In this document: one piece after another, positions 1 through 13,293 of the stretch
How positions within the stretch are numbered: the first letter of the stretch is position 1
How the letters are laid out: each line of letters begins with the position of its first letter
Assembly: GCA_942159475.1 (NCBI GenBank)
Contig: OW804094.1
Span: 126,280,755 to 126,344,754, forward strand
DNA length: 64,000 bases
Reading direction: 5' to 3'
Origin: Sthenelais limicola
Lineage: Eukaryota > Annelida > Polychaeta > Phyllodocida > Sigalionidae
Notes under the pieces: generated by a model
What the model was told of the DNA's origin: nothing
The model's input: only the letters and a program-made list of their open reading frames with translations
Database searches by the model: none
Program-made: the position numbers and the translations under genes

Positions 1-1319
1 GAAATAAAAAATAGGAAAGAAAGGAAAGAAAGAAAAATATAGAAGAAAGAAAGGGGATAGAGCATTGGCGTCAGGTGTAGGGAGAGTAGTGTGTTTCCCT
101 GTCACGCTATGCTGGCACAGCAGTCACCAGAAATGCAGTGAACCACGGCACATGATGAAATTATGCTGACTGCACGCTGGCCCCTTGCCTCTTTAACCTT
201 CCAGTCCCCCACCCCAAATTCCACTCTTAATCTCACACAAAATAACCCTCACCTGCCTCACAAAATAACCCTAAAATTCAGCAAAGCCCCCTCCCCCAGC
301 CCTCCATCCACCTCCTAACGTCCCCCACTCTACTGAGTAGTAAGTACATGTGTGTGTGCCAATTTATCAGAGCACAAATCAAATTATGCCTAGAGCGGAC
401 ATATCGTGACAGTTTGAGAGATTCCTTTGCTAGATATTATGAATACAAAGCTTGCGGTGGCAATATAAACAAAAGACACAGGGGTCGGCAAGAACCACAT
501 ATTAGACCGAGCAAGCTATCTACCTAATGAACTCGGGTAATTAATTGATACTTTCTACAATGCCCTTAATGATCAGTCTGTCGTGCGATGAAAGTGTGAC
601 TCGGTTCCTATTCCAGCCGACCTCATTGTGATGAGTGTCTGGCCCTAGCATTGCCAACCCTTACTGGGCGACCTAGGTCGACCACGCCCTAGAAAGAGCC
701 AAAAATAATAACAGGAATGTTTATTTTGATTTCCCCCTGGTAATGACTTGGGCCAATATTATTAATTCTTCGAGTGTGGCTGCTTTAAACTGAGGGAATC
801 GGTGGGCGCGGTTTGTTCAAGGCGAGATGGGAGGCCTTGATGACTCGATGACAGATGATCATTGTACAATCTGACTTCATCGCGCGGGTGTAATCACTCG
901 CCACTCCTAGCTTGTTGAATCACCCCATATGGCTTCGGCGCAGGAATCAATATAATTCAACCTCTTCAATTATTCAAACCATATCCTGACGCAGCGACCG
1001 GCGCAGTAAAAATCCAGTAGGGCGGCTCATCCAAGGTTTTAAACAGTCGCAGCTTTGGAGAGACCCTGTCTCAGAAAAATAGCCTCTATTCCCAATATGC
1101 TAATGCCACTAGAATCAAGCAAATGTTGGAGTTAAGTACCTTGGTGTCTTCGGAGGGTACTGGCACACTTTCTATCCCGCTTAACTGGGGATTCCCCCAG
1201 ACGACGATCATGTTTAAAATTGCCAATGACTCGGGTGAATTTTCGAACCCATTTGCACAATAACGCTTATTATCCGCAAAGAAATGGATTCAGTGCCATT
1301 AAATGTACGGATGGGGTGG
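1..1319. other. Non-coding stretch with small local repeats
   Basis: No convincing gene. The first 58 bases are A/G-rich. A 14-base direct repeat (CACAAAATAACCCT) occurs at 236-249 and 259-272, a local duplication with 23-base periodicity. A 12-base palindrome (CGACCTAGGTCG) lies at 669-680 inside an outer GGGCG...CGCCC inverted pair. Palindromes of this length are expected several times per window by chance. The rest is mixed sequence with several TAAT-core words (for example around 536-552), compatible with regulatory DNA but not proof of it. Confidence 0.5.
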
Positions 1320-1830
1320 AATAAAATGCATGTCAGAGAGAGAGGGAGAAAGAGAGAGAGAGGTGAAACAGGAAAAGAGAGGGAGAAGATGAAAGGGAAA
1401 GTGGACGAAAAGAGGGAATACTGAGTGTGAAAATATGGAAGGTGAGGGGGGGGGGGGCGATGTTTAGAGAGAAGGCATGGGAGAGGAGGAAGGAGAGACG
1501 CATAGAAGGGCAGAGTGGATGGACAGAGTGGAAAGAAAAGAGAGTAGAAATAGAAGAGGGAGGAATGGGTAAGGAAGAGAAGGCAGGGAGAGATATGGTG
1601 TAGATAGAGAATGGAGATGATCACTCAATCAAAGGAAATAGAGGGGAAATGATGGGGGGTGTTGGTAGGAGAGGGCGAGAGGAAAGAGAAAGAAAGGAGA
1701 GAGGGAGAGGAAAGAGAGGGAGTAAGAGAGAGAGGAGAGAGTTTAGAGAGGGAGGGAGAGAAAGATAATCAGAGGAAAGAGAGAGAGAGGGGGGGGGGGA
1801 GGAAAGAGAATCAGAGGAGGTGCAGTTCTG
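1320..1830. repeat. Purine-rich (GA)n low-complexity tract
   Basis: About 500 bases that are almost entirely A and G on the plus strand, mostly GAGA, GGGA and GGAA words, with a 12-base G run at 1446-1457 and an 11-base G run at 1789-1799. Open frames through it (Arg/Glu/Gly on plus, Ser/Leu/Pro on minus) come from the repeat composition and are not genes. Long polypurine/polypyrimidine mirror tracts can form triplex DNA and bind GAGA-type factors. That is known of the sequence class and not shown here. Confidence 0.9.
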
Positions 1831-4800
1831 GACGATCGCCAACAGACTAGCATAGGCATCGGGGCCTAGCTGATTGTCTAGGCGGTCTGACTGCAGGCTC
1901 CCATACTACAGGGTGAGGGGGACATTCAGTGCACTAGGCAGGAACTGCGTGACGCCAGTATTTTACTCTGGAAGCAAAGCTGCAGGGATAACCTGCTTTT
2001 AGGGGGAGGGTTTTATTCGGAAGGCAAGCTGTTCGAGCCACCAGTTGTTGGGTTTTGTACTCTAGACTGTTCTCTCTCTCCCTCTCTCTCTCTCGCTCGC
2101 AGGTAAATAACACAAACGACTGGCGTCATCGACTCGCATTGAAATGCAATGTTAATGGATTTTTCAGTATTGTTTCACGATTCCCATAGCCAGTAACAGC
2201 AGCTTTTGTTATCCTGCAGATAGAGAAGGCAAAAGGGAACCATGGTAGAATCAGAGAGAGTGCGTACCAATGCATTAAGACCAGCCCTGTCAATGGCTTA
2301 TATGCAGGATTAAGAGAGTTAGAGTGGAAGAGACCTGTAGTAGAGGAATTTAACAGACCAGGAGGGAGGAGGAGGGAGGGACGCTTGCTGTAAAGTTATC
2401 AGTTAAGAAGCGCCAACAAGTAAAGTGCATGATCAAATCCCCCCACCTTCTCCTCCACCACCTCCTCCCCCTACCTTCTCCTCCAGCTCTTAAGAGTAAT
2501 CCATCTTAATGATTACAGGATGAGTAAAACAAAAATTTGTAATTCTAAGTTGAGGTTATCGTGAGGAGGAAGAACGACTTCCCCTTTAGTCCATAACGCA
2601 ATGCAGATAGTAGCATTAAAACATTTTATGGATGGCAGAAGTTCTTTGGCTGGAGATGTTCTGGAATGTTCAGTTTGAATGTCATTTTCGCATAAACAGA
2701 TGAGTTTCCCTCAGGATACACTTGGAGAAATGGAGGCAGCATGTTTGCCTATAGCCTATTTGCATGCGAGCAATAGATTTTACCCTGGTATCAGTCGCTC
2801 GAGCAGATGGGTCCAGAGCTGATGGATTTACCCAAGTCATCAGCTAAGCATCATTTTATTTGGATCCAATTGGCCAATGTTTGCATGACACAGGCAGTTA
2901 ATTTTGGGCTTCTACACCCAACGCAATCTCGATTCCAATGAAATTAATTCTGTAATGCCGGCCCGGTGGGCCTAGAGAGAAGTTCTTAATTGTATTAGGG
3001 CTTAATTAATTACCTGGCGCTGGCACTTATTTAGTGGATTAGTGGCTAGATATGGGGTTTGTTACCGAGCTCTAGGTGACAAGGACATTTTTGGGTACAC
3101 TTTCTTCGCTCCGAGGCATGGGAAAGAGATGTTATCGCAGGAACAGCGAGAAGAAGGGCGAAAGAGTCGGTGGAGCAGCAGTTCGGAGTTGGAAAAGGGC
3201 CCTGAGCTAGCTGCAAAGCGAGGAGGAGAAGAATGTCAAGTTAGGAGGGCTATTGAAAGCCAACAGTCCAGCAGAATGGCAACCCTGCTTTCTCTTCCCC
3301 CCACTCTCCCTCTCTCTATCTCAAAACAGGACCGTAGCTCCGTGTAATTGCCGTCTTGCTTTGCGTGATGCTCCACAAGGACCAGTCATGCAATCTGATG
3401 CTTGGCCAGTGACTCAAGTTGGTGGGACGCACTCACTTTAATGTGGCAGAGTTTACCTGCGCCCACCTGGCGCCCCTCTCCGTCCCAGCAAGAGGGGCCT
3501 ATAGGCACCCTCCTCCTCCTCTAATTATTCATTTATTCTCCGTGGGGTTGAAGGGGTAATTGTTTAAGGTAGCAATTAACGGAACTACAAAAATACTACC
3601 TCCGCTTTAACACACTACAGGAGAAGTTAGCCTAGACGAAGCGTGATAATTCATTATGCACGCTTTAACTTGGAGCTGAGGGCTCACACAATAGGGACCT
3701 TCTCCCCAATATATATATACTTGTATGTTTAAGTTAAACTATGTTGCTAAGCTTGGACTCTGGGAACTTCCCATAGCCTTTCCCAAGAAAGGAAACCCAC
3801 ATGAATAGACCCATATGTCGCAGGTTTGCGCCGATATATTATTATGCTTAGAGTAAGAAATTGTGTACTGGGACATATCAGGCGAATAACAAAGCGCCCC
3901 ACTTAGCAAGTTAATATATCACCAAAGGGGTTATTTCCTCAACATCAGGGCTAACTGTAGACCCTTTACAAAAGGTAGTTTGCATGTAGCACAATGTATT
4001 CAAAGGCAGGGGGAACTGTGGTTTACAAAGTCTTTCCCATTTAAGGTCAGGTTTATTTTTGTACAGTCCTACTTATTATTAAGAATCGTCACGTCCAATA
4101 TAACCCCTGCAAGGGCCTCTTTATTGGATCGAAGGACGGAGTCGTCTTTTGTGTCTGCCTATTCCATCGTGAAGCGGGTGTTCCTTCAATGAATACCCCC
4201 TTAAATAACTGTTAGTTCATTCAAGGTAACATCCCACGGAAAACAAGCTCTAAATAGATTACAACTCTGAGAAGAAAAAAATAATAGTCACTCCGAGTGT
4301 TTTCCGTTTGGAGAACCGTGTCATCAGCACACAAGTCTTTAAACGTTTACTTTTTGGCTTCGAGGGCGTCACGATTTAGTTTGCATTTACACGCGAATTA
4401 ATAAAAATTGTCAGTGCCGCTTGAAATCGAGGACAGCACTGAACTGAAAATTACAGAGAGCTAAGGACTCGGTCTTGGAATAGTATTACATGTGAAATTC
4501 TGGAACCACTGGCCTGTTTGAAACTGGAATTGATATGCTCCACATAGATACATACATGCTTGACGTGCTGCTTTGATATAAACTGCCTTTGTTTCGGTGG
4601 CACACACAGAAGGTTGCCATGGATATCTAAGTATACATATATGCGTACAGACACTTGTTGGGAATATGTCCCAGGCAACATGCTTGACATGTGAATTTGA
4701 AAGGAAGCGAAGGCCGATTTGGCTGTACTGGAACCTAAATGCGCCACTTGGTCATGGTTGGAGAGGCAACAGAGGTGACAACATTCTTGTCCGTCGCTTT

Positions 4801-4962
4801 TTTCTTTGTGTATATATCTCGAGGTTGGCTATCTATGAAAGACTGGGCCTCTCTGACCCTGGCATATACCCAGCCGTACGTCACCCCACTCACGCGGCTA
4901 CATCCTACAAGGAAACCTGTGCCAAAATTTCCTTATTACTAAGCGATACCCCAACTGCCTGC
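1831..4962. other. Non-coding stretch, regulatory-like words
   Basis: No gene recognised. A CT tract at about 2070-2096 ends in GCTCGCAG, and pyrimidine-rich segments sit near 2440-2495 and 3290-3330. All look like splice acceptors but have no matching coding exon. At 2960-2972 is GGCCCGGTGGGCC, an interrupted palindrome fitting the AP-2 consensus, followed by a TAATTAATTA run near 3003-3013. The 2900-3060 interval reads like a conserved non-coding element. That is an impression from word content, not an alignment. Confidence 0.4.
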
Positions 4963-4963
4963 T

Positions 4964-5010
<47 letters not shown>
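4963..5010. repeat. (CT)n microsatellite
   Basis: An almost uninterrupted CT dinucleotide run, pure from about 4971 to 5009. Its complement gives a short Glu-Arg repeat in spurious minus-strand frames. It is flanked by unique sequence with no target-site duplication. Confidence 0.95.
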
Positions 5011-5011
<1 letters not shown>

Positions 5012-7331
5012 AACGTCTGGGAGAGAAGATTCTTTTCCCATGAGAGTCCACCAAGCATACAAACAGGACACAAGGCACTGGTTGTTATGAGGTCATACAT
5101 CAAGACTTTAAAGGACCAGGCAATCCAACCCACACCTCCTTGGTATATATGTATACGTATATATGTATAATAATATGAGAAGAGAAGATCTGTTCGTGAC
5201 CAGAACAAACGTAATGGAAAATGATAATGTGGGAATAACTGGGCCAATAGGTCGCCACCTGAGGAACACAATATCTATCTCACCACTGGCCCAGACACGT
5301 CTGCTTTTGTACACCCCTTTTTTTACAAATCCCTTTTTGTCAGGTGATATACGCTCGACTATTTGTAAATGCATAGAAAATAGTACCGTTATAAAATCAA
5401 ATCGCTGCGCCATGGCAGTGTATATACAAACACATATCTATTATTTGAAGAGAGGCCATCCATCTAAATTGGACTCGAACAGGACAAAGGATAGAACAGT
5501 AACTATCCATAAGATTGGACTGAGTCACGCAGGGGCCCCTTTCAAGACTCACACCTTTTGATAAGGCTATATATTTTCTTTTTGTTTCCAAATGTCAGAG
5601 CTCTGCGAGAACATAGAGATATATATAGAAGGTCACGTCACACCCCTACCTTCACCGCAACTAGAAGTTGTAGTAGTAAGAATCCAGAAAATGTATACAT
5701 ACCTGCAAGAAAAGAAAGAAATTCGTTAAAAACCGAGCTTTAAAGTAGCGTTTGTATTATGCATGGTGAATTTAGAGAAGAGACAAGCAAGCAATGGAGA
5801 GACATTTATATCAAGAAGATTGCCTCGACGATTTGCTATGATTACAATCGTTTGACATGTAATTACAGCAACTTCAAATTCCAATTAGTACAGATTACAT
5901 TAAGAAAGAGCAATCGCTCGATTACATGGAAGACAGGTCGGTAAGCGATGTTGTTGCCACTTGTAGAAGAAGCAAGGGCAACTACTAATTCGTGTATTCA
6001 ATAAGAGATGGACACACACACATATTATATGTATAATAATTAGCGAGTGGGGGTAATATTCCACTCGAAACACCCGCCTATGATCCCATTGAATGCAAAG
6101 TCCCACAGAGAAAGAAAAGCAATGCCTACAGATATATATAATTATAGTATATAAGCCATTCGGGGGGTGGATCATTGATGAATGAGCACCTACACATAGA
6201 GTGACAGAAGTGAGAGGTCGTTAGTGAGCGTGAGTGTAATAATTAGAAGAAGACATCACATGTTAAGGTGATCACTGATAAGCACAACACTTACACGCAT
6301 GCTTCCTGGGGGGCAGTCCCCAGCCTCTACGGGGCTCATTGCAGGGGGGTACATCAGCCTATTGTCTAAGTCGTTGTAATCCAACTGCGTTCCTCCCATC
6401 AGGAACAAACCAACATAACCGTCCTATTATACCTCTCTAATCTCTGACCCTCCGTGTTTGGACGACACCACTAATCCCTGAGCAAACCGTTGGATGATGA
6501 TATATGTGTGTATATATAAATATAAGGGTATACGAATCCAGGAAATCAATCCAGGTATTTAGCGTAGTGAAAGAGCTATACTGGCTAGCTCCCTCCCCGA
6601 CCGACGTATGGGTTCGAAAAAGATTGCTGATTAAACAAGCGATCCAGAGACGACTGTTAACAGTAGAGGTACGAGCTCAAGAGTGAGCGTCCAGTTGATC
6701 CCAGTTGTCAGAGTGTGTACGTACATATGTATAGACGTATCTTATTCTTGTACTATAGGTGGAGGGGGTCGTCGAAGACACACGGTGAATCCACGTAGAT
6801 CTATCAGAGCATATCTCTCTATGCTCGGCTACAACAAGCAGGCCTTTTACACCTGACCCACCCCCTTCCACACTGCTAGGTAGGAGAAATAATGCAGCCA
6901 GGTCGTTCCCACGGGGCCCTCTCTCGCTGGTTGTATGGGCGGCTATAATGGTACACCGAGTGCCCTCCACACACCGCGTGAACCAGCAGCGAATTATATA
7001 CAGGTGTTTCCCTCAAGATCTCCCATGCAGGCAGGCTAGGCCCCCCTCTCTCTCTCTTCTCCTCCTTCTCTTACTCTCCTTCTTCTTTTCAAAGGCAATG
7101 CGGCCAATCCTGGACTAACCTACACTTACTCATTGCCCACTCTCCGAGTTGAAGCCCAATCCCTCAACAAGCCGGCTTAGTGGTGTAAGGGCCAGGCTTA
7201 GCCCAAACCGCTCCAGAAGTCTAAACCCAAATTGGCTTGAACCCTTAAGTGGAACCCAGATCGAGCGATGACCATGAACATAGTCCACCAGGTAGATTGT
7301 TATCCAAGTATTCTATCGAGGATAGAGAGGG
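5011..7331. other. Non-coding stretch
   Basis: Unique, rather A+T-rich sequence with short TATA-like runs (5140-5175, 5610-5635, 6130-6155). A short hairpin CTGGGG-GGCAGT-CCCCAG lies at 6306-6323. A pyrimidine-rich patch spans about 7030-7090. Open frames here (up to 132 codons) have no recognisable domain and overlap on both strands, so I treat them as chance. Confidence 0.45.
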
Positions 7332-7358
7332 CAAAGGAGGAGGGGGGAGGGGGTGGGG
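7332..7358 (+). repeat. G-rich block
   Basis: Three long G runs (6, 5 and 4 bases) separated by single bases. It could form an imperfect G-quadruplex on the plus strand. There is no associated gene. Confidence 0.6.
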
Positions 7359-7666
7359 ATTTCCTGGTTTCTTGATCTGGAGCATTTTCTGTTTCTCGTT
7401 AGAGCGTAAACAGTACTTACAGCCCTAAGTAGGCGGTGATAAACGGACACCTTGTGTAATGCCTACAGCTTCTATAGAAATAATACATCCCTGCTGCAGG
7501 ATCGAGGGCTGAGCGTGTTCATTCCAGTTTTAATAGCCGACACTTAACGAACAGCTTGAGATAGGTCTCGAAGTTCTACATGCCCGAGCAGGAAATTTGA
7601 ATCATAATGATTACCAAGTATCACCGACGTATATATACACGTTTAAGACTTTAAGACTTTAAAACC

Positions 7667-7701
7667 CTCTACTCTCTCTCTCTCTGTTTCCCCCTCTCTC
7701 T
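7667..7701. repeat. CT-rich microsatellite
   Basis: Interrupted (CT)n tract following a TTAAGAC-type direct repeat (TAAGACTTT twice near 7644-7661). Shortly downstream, CTTCTAG|GTAAGT near 7713-7724 matches a 5' splice donor, but the exon it would close is only about 14 bases long if the CT tract is its acceptor. No gene is claimed. Confidence 0.8.
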
Positions 7702-9607
7702 AAGACCAGAACTTCTAGGTAAGTTTTTCTACCACCAATCCAACTCCCAATCCTCAACTGGTCATGTGCCTTGACACCCTGCCTTCAAGCTATGGAAGCT
7801 GTAAAGGTTTGTATAAATTGCATACAGGGCCTAAGGAGTCGAGCTGTCTGGTACTAATCGGGTTTTGTGGTGGCTGTTTTGACCAGCCAACACATTTGGC
7901 ACAGAGGCAGCTTCCACGTAATGATCACACTGTTTGATGCCATTCCCGGGAGAACGCTGCTTCTATTCCCCAAATCCATGTTAATTGGATTGTGGCTTGA
8001 GGGGGTTATTCCTCCTCTCCGACTCCCTGCTCCTGTGCCAATGGTATACACAGGGTATCAACAATGTGTAATGCCAGTAAATAATTTATTACTCCCCACA
8101 TATAACCACCTTTATGAACCAGGGGAGATCACCATGCTATCAACAATAGGACAAGAAAATTCGATTATAAAAAATGAAAAATCCAATATCCTGGACATTG
8201 ATAGATTTGCCTGTATATCATTCACAATTGATATAATAGGAAACGATATCTTATACCTTTTTTCATATGAACAATGGTAAGACAGATGGTACCTACTATA
8301 TAGATGTGGGCGAAAACACAACCTGATCGTCATTTTATTCATTGAGTGAGTGATCCATAGGAGAGAGTGCATTTAATTATAATCATAAAATAATTATTTT
8401 AACCTTTCATTTTTATGGCAATGGTTGTAAAGCCATAAGGGGGGAATAAAAGAGGGATGTAAAACATACAAACTGTACTCGAGCTTGCCACACGAGCGAC
8501 TAAAGTATACTGAAAAGTCATCTCGTGTTTAATGATCATGTTGTCCATAGGCAAAACCCACACTAGTCGGCCCAGGGATCCTACCATTTTAGTTGAATTG
8601 GTAGGAGATTATTCATGCATTTATGTGATGTGGCAACAAATTAGATGGTTCCAGCAACATGCAAAATGGAGAGATCGCGTGCACAACCAGCCATTAAATC
8701 TCCTATGTCAGCGATTAATGATTAAACATTGGGCAACTGGCTCCCTACCCCCTCCCCTCAACCTGCTCCACCAACTCCTCGTTGGAGGGACTCCTGCAGT
8801 CATAATGCCAGCAGTACAAAAATACTGAGTTTAATATGAGAGCATTAAATACAACTATCTCCAGATATTAATGACTGTCTCCCGCCGCTACAGCTATCAT
8901 ATTCTTCTCTATTTGTGCCCACTGCCTCCTCCTCCCCTCCTACTCGGCGCAATCACGTCTAACGATGGCTCCACACCAATGGCAATGTGTTTAAAGCTTC
9001 TGTTATGATGTTTGCATTGTAAAGCATAGATATTTGTTCCTCCCTTAGAGTAACTCGACCAGGTGTCAGGTAATGGGGCCCCGGGAACACTGGACTACAA
9101 CCATTAAATATTTACATGTTGACACAAGGCAGTCGTGGGACAGGAATGTATGGACACTGTCAGCGGATGATGTACAACATCCCCCGCCTGGAGTGTGTAA
9201 TGGTCCAGTCACAAAGCTGGCCCACTTCTTCCATAACATTGCTGTTTCTTATTTATAACACAATTCACAAACCCCAGCCTCCCACCACCACCACCTCCTA
9301 CTCCCTCCTACAAGGCCTCTTCTCTTCTTAAAGGCAGTGCATACCAGCGCAGTGCCTATACCAACCCCGACACCACCAACCACCACACCCGCACACCATA
9401 ACTCAATGTCTTTTGTACGGATGCAGATGACATCGTATTCAATTTTCTTCGCAGTGGGAATTGCTGGCTATTTGCATCTGTGTATTAAACATATCAGCAC
9501 CAGTTTCCTCGGCAAACCAGATCACATGAGCGAGTAGGCCTCAACAGGGGAAGTTAATAAATTCATATTCCCAGAGAACAATAAGCAAAATTGGCACCAA
9601 TTTTCAG

Positions 9608-9985
9608 CACGAATGAAACCTGCGATTGCCGTATACCTCCCGAAGCCATATGCTTCACACAAGACCAATAATGAGAACCTATATTTTGCCCACGTGGGCC
9701 ATCCGTGCCAATGGACTTAGTCCCTATACTACTTACTGTATAGCTGCTCCATCTGCAGTGTCCGGTCAGATTTGAAACAATGGCCAGTAATTGTTTTTGT
9801 GGGGCAATTAGGTCCGGTCCCCTGGGTCAGGGGCTCCAGTCGGTGATCTATTGATCAGTATATGGGACACGAATGCCACACTTGCCTATGTAAGGTCTTG
9901 GGCCGGCCAATGGCTGAAAGATACCTCCAATACGCCCCACTAAGCGGTGTGCTTCAATGGGCCCCATGCCAGACGTGGGCATCCG
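9608..9985. repeat. Possible highly diverged duplication
   Basis: Four short words recur in the same order: CACGAATG (9608 and 9868), ATACCTCC (9633 and 9921), TGCTTCA (9651 and 9950), and a TGCC..ACGTGGGC-ATCCG cluster (9687-9705 and 9967-9985). Spacings differ between the two sets, so if this is a duplication it is old and indel-rich. Each word alone is unremarkable and the shared order is the only support. Confidence 0.25.
9689..9700. promoter_or_regulatory. Palindromic E-box
   Basis: GCCCACGTGGGC is a perfect 12-base palindrome centred on CACGTG, the core bound by Myc/USF/Hes-type bHLH proteins. It lies inside the first arm of the diverged duplication. About sixteen 12-base palindromes are expected in a window this size, so function is only a possibility. 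Confidence 0.3.
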
Positions 9986-12900
9986 ATGACAAGGTGCATA
10001 TTAGCTCCTGATTCAATTTATCTCAAGGCGATGCTATATATCTCCCAAGAGGGCCAGACAATAAATATTGCGCCTCGCGCAGAATACCCAATGAAGGAGA
10101 AGAAATCTTGAAAGATTTGAATTTAAGAGTGCATAGCTATGAATGAGGGTAATGTAGACGCATGGGGAATTACCCTTTACCCCCAAGACCCACCCTCCAC
10201 CCTCCACACAAGCATGTACACATCCACACACACGCGCTCCTCCTATATATATGCATTTATCCAAGGGGGTGCTGGTATTAGTGTTGACCTATGATGAGAC
10301 TTTGTTGATTCTGTCCAAACACATTGAGCTGAGATCAAGTGCAAAGCAAAGCATCAGGTGTAGCATTTGACATGGCTCTTTGTGGCCCGGACACCTTGTG
10401 CTCGGGCAATGTAACCAGCGTTAACAAGGCATTATCATAGAACCCACACGACACAGCCTGCCTCTTCCCATCCCCCTCTCACTCCCCTTCCTCCCCCTAT
10501 ATGGCTAGCTGCATGGCCAACCAACAACCCAACCTCCAACACGCCCAGATCAACCTCTCTACCCTTTTCACCGCTACCATCATATATACCATTGATCCGA
10601 CTTATATCCCATATCACAAGCTATTGAATGCGGTCCCCTCTATCCATGACCCAATATTGTTGAGGCAGGCCTGCCAGCGCTTGATGATCATATAAACGAC
10701 AAGCATCTGGGCTGACAGCGAGTCGGACGGTGATTTTTTTTCATCCAAGAACCGTCAAGCAGAAGGGCCCTTAACATATCAACTACGTCGGGCATAATCG
10801 CTGCAACTGTCGAAGAATCATCTTTTTGTCATAAACACTTTGCCCATTAAAACTTAATCATGCGATCTAAATTAAATCTGACACCGTCTGTTTTGATATC
10901 CATCTTTTTTATTTGTCAATGCAAAGAGGATTAGGCCTACAACACGTTATACAATAAAGTGATAGGCCAGACGATAAGAATAGGAGCGTAAAGAAGATGG
11001 TGTGGCTCTAGGAAGATAGGCGTTGCATTACCAACACATAATCTGTCCCGTATCTCATTCCATTCGTTTGAAATAACATAATGTCCAAATTAAAGAGCAA
11101 GCCCTCTAATAGATAATCAAATACGCTCACCCCCTTTGCCCGAGATTAGAAGGTTGAAAGCTTTTATCATCTCTCAGACGCTGAAGGATCGATGTGCCAG
11201 AATTTTATTGATAGTCCCAAAAATAAAGATTCAATTAATCAAACCCAGGGATTAGAAACACCTTGTTTATCTCAGCACAGAAGCGAGTACCAGATACTGA
11301 TATGCCTCGATGAATCGATCTCATGCCAGTTTGATCCGCGCTTCGTCATGGCCTTTTCATCAGGTGCAACCTACCTTCCACCGAATAGCATATGCATCAA
11401 AGAGCTAACTAAGTTCTGACTTCATTACACAGGTGGTATTTAACCCCCCAAAGGTTCAGGTGCAACCTGCTCTTGTGGCCTAGACCGCCTCCAAAAGACT
11501 ACTAAAAATACAGGCTTCTCCCACCACAGTGTATATAAACGGCATAAAGAAACGGCTATTTGGATCCATACACAGTCCACGAACTATAAGATGAATGGGT
11601 CTTCTAATCTAATAGTACAAGCCCCCGCAGGTCTGTTCGTAAGGTCAGAAGATGGACGAGTATAGAACACAAGGCTGTCAACTCCATGATTATACACAAG
11701 CATGTAGATTTATATGTAAAGGAGAGCCAATATTATCCCCAATACTGGTCAATGAGAACACCTTGACTGTACTGGTCAGGTGTGTTATTATGTGTATAGG
11801 CTATTAAGATTAAGACTACCTGTATGTGATGTCTGTACATGTACATATATACAGGTATAATAATACAAAGCTGACCTAAAGCCTTTTGAGATTTGGGCAT
11901 TTTTCTCCAAATAGTCTTGACCTTTCAAGTGAGACCCAATGTTTGAAATATTGAGTGAAGGGTATTGGCAACAACACCCTCGACAGTCTGGAGAGGGTTA
12001 TGAATAATATCTTGGGGATTGGGAAAGGGTGTTATTATAGGTGTACCTAGACAACACATCTGAGCCTGGAGGAGGAGGAGAGAGGGGTATCATGTATTTA
12101 TATATATATGTATGTATATAATCGCAGCTATGATTACCAGTAGATGTTGGCACGAGTATGACATAAGCACTGGAGGATTGTGTACTGGCAGGGGCCGCAG
12201 ATGTGAGTTGGTGTATTGGCTGGAGGAAGCTGGAGGCTGCGATCCTCGCCAGATACACCTTTGAAGGTCAATGAGACTAATACTGTTCTGGTCCTGTCTG
12301 ACATGGATGGTATCTCAGTAAACCAGAAGGCCAAGCCCCACAGCTCACGGCCATATTAACACACTGCGGCGCGGGGTTGATAATGATTTAGCCGCAGCTT
12401 CTTCCAAGTGACAATTGACATATTTTTGTTACCTGGTGGCTATATCACTGGATGGACCCTATGCGGTATATATATACAGAGGTTAGGCCGAGAGGAGGGT
12501 TGGCTTGGCTTGCGTTGCTTTTTGCCTGCAACAGGCTTGCCCAGAGCTCTGTATGTATCAGTCATGTACGAGTCCGGGGGACAGTACGGATCCAGACCGT
12601 CATAAAAGGTTAAGTTTTCCCGCGGTGGCCGTATGGGCAGGTGGACATTACCAAGTCAAATGGCATGACCCAGCTCTGGGCCCTGAACCCGAGCGGGCAG
12701 AAGCAGAGGCTGCGCCTATGAAAGATGACTGAAAGATGGAAATAGCTCTCAAATGGCCGCAAATGGTCAATTCATGCGGTGGCTGTGGTCTGGGAAATGG
12801 ACACACGGGATGTGATCATTGGACTGGTCAGGTGGTGGCAGGCCCGCCCCGACAGCTGCAATGTTCTCCAATAAACGCTGCTGACATTTTAGATAGAGGC

Positions 12901-13248
12901 GAAGATGAGACGTCTCAGGTGCTTATCATATTTTTGATGGGGCCCCATCTAGGTGGTATTGTAAGTGCCACCAAAATGCCACATACCCCGCATCAATATC
13001 ATCACCATCATCATCATGAGCTTTTGCCTGCACCACCTCCACCTCCCACCTACTACTTGTCTTCAAGCAAGACATGATTCTCTCATTCACTGGCCTTGGT
13101 GTCCCAATTCATGTGCAGTGCACCATGCTTCATCTGGCTGCACTGCCTTGTAGGCTTTTACACCCGGGGAAGTCTTATGTAAAAAGCCCCCATGGAGGAA
13201 GCCACATCCTCCTGGGTTAATATTGAGTAGCCTTGAGATCAGCGGCTG

Positions 13249-13293
13249 GAGGGGTGGGGGAGGGGAGGGAGAGGGGAAGGAGGGGGGAATGGG
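13249..13293 (+). repeat. G-quadruplex-prone G-rich tract
   Basis: At least six runs of three or more G separated by one to three bases, starting with GGGGTGGGGGAGGGGAGGG at about 13251. This satisfies the usual four-run quadruplex pattern on the plus strand. It lies about 0.65 kb upstream of the composite nuclear-receptor element at 13.92 kb. Confidence 0.75.

Larger units (their letters stand above)
7702..13248. other. Non-coding stretch
   Basis: No recognisable gene. The longest frame (7867-8277, 137 codons) has no family resemblance, and one such frame is expected by chance. C/A-rich patches occur near 9280-9310, 9355-9400, 10180-10215 and 10440-10500. A short CAT/CAC repeat near 12998-13016 gives a spurious His run. 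TATA runs occur near 12100-12120 and 12462-12476. The 9.6-10.0 kb interval contains a possible diverged duplication, listed separately. Confidence 0.45.

Noticed and set aside
1245..1310. miR-263-like word (AATGGCACTG on minus) beside a 10-bp stem
   Set aside because: Ten matching bases arise by chance in about one window in eight, and several microRNA families were checked. The pairing leaves the putative mature 5' bases unpaired, so it does not fold as a precursor.
1214..1842. Long Ser/Leu/Pro (minus) and Arg/Glu/Gly (plus) frames
   Set aside because: They are translations of the purine tract and disappear outside it.
7867..8277. 137-codon plus-strand frame
   Set aside because: About two frames of this length are expected by chance. 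No domain, poor start context and no splice support.
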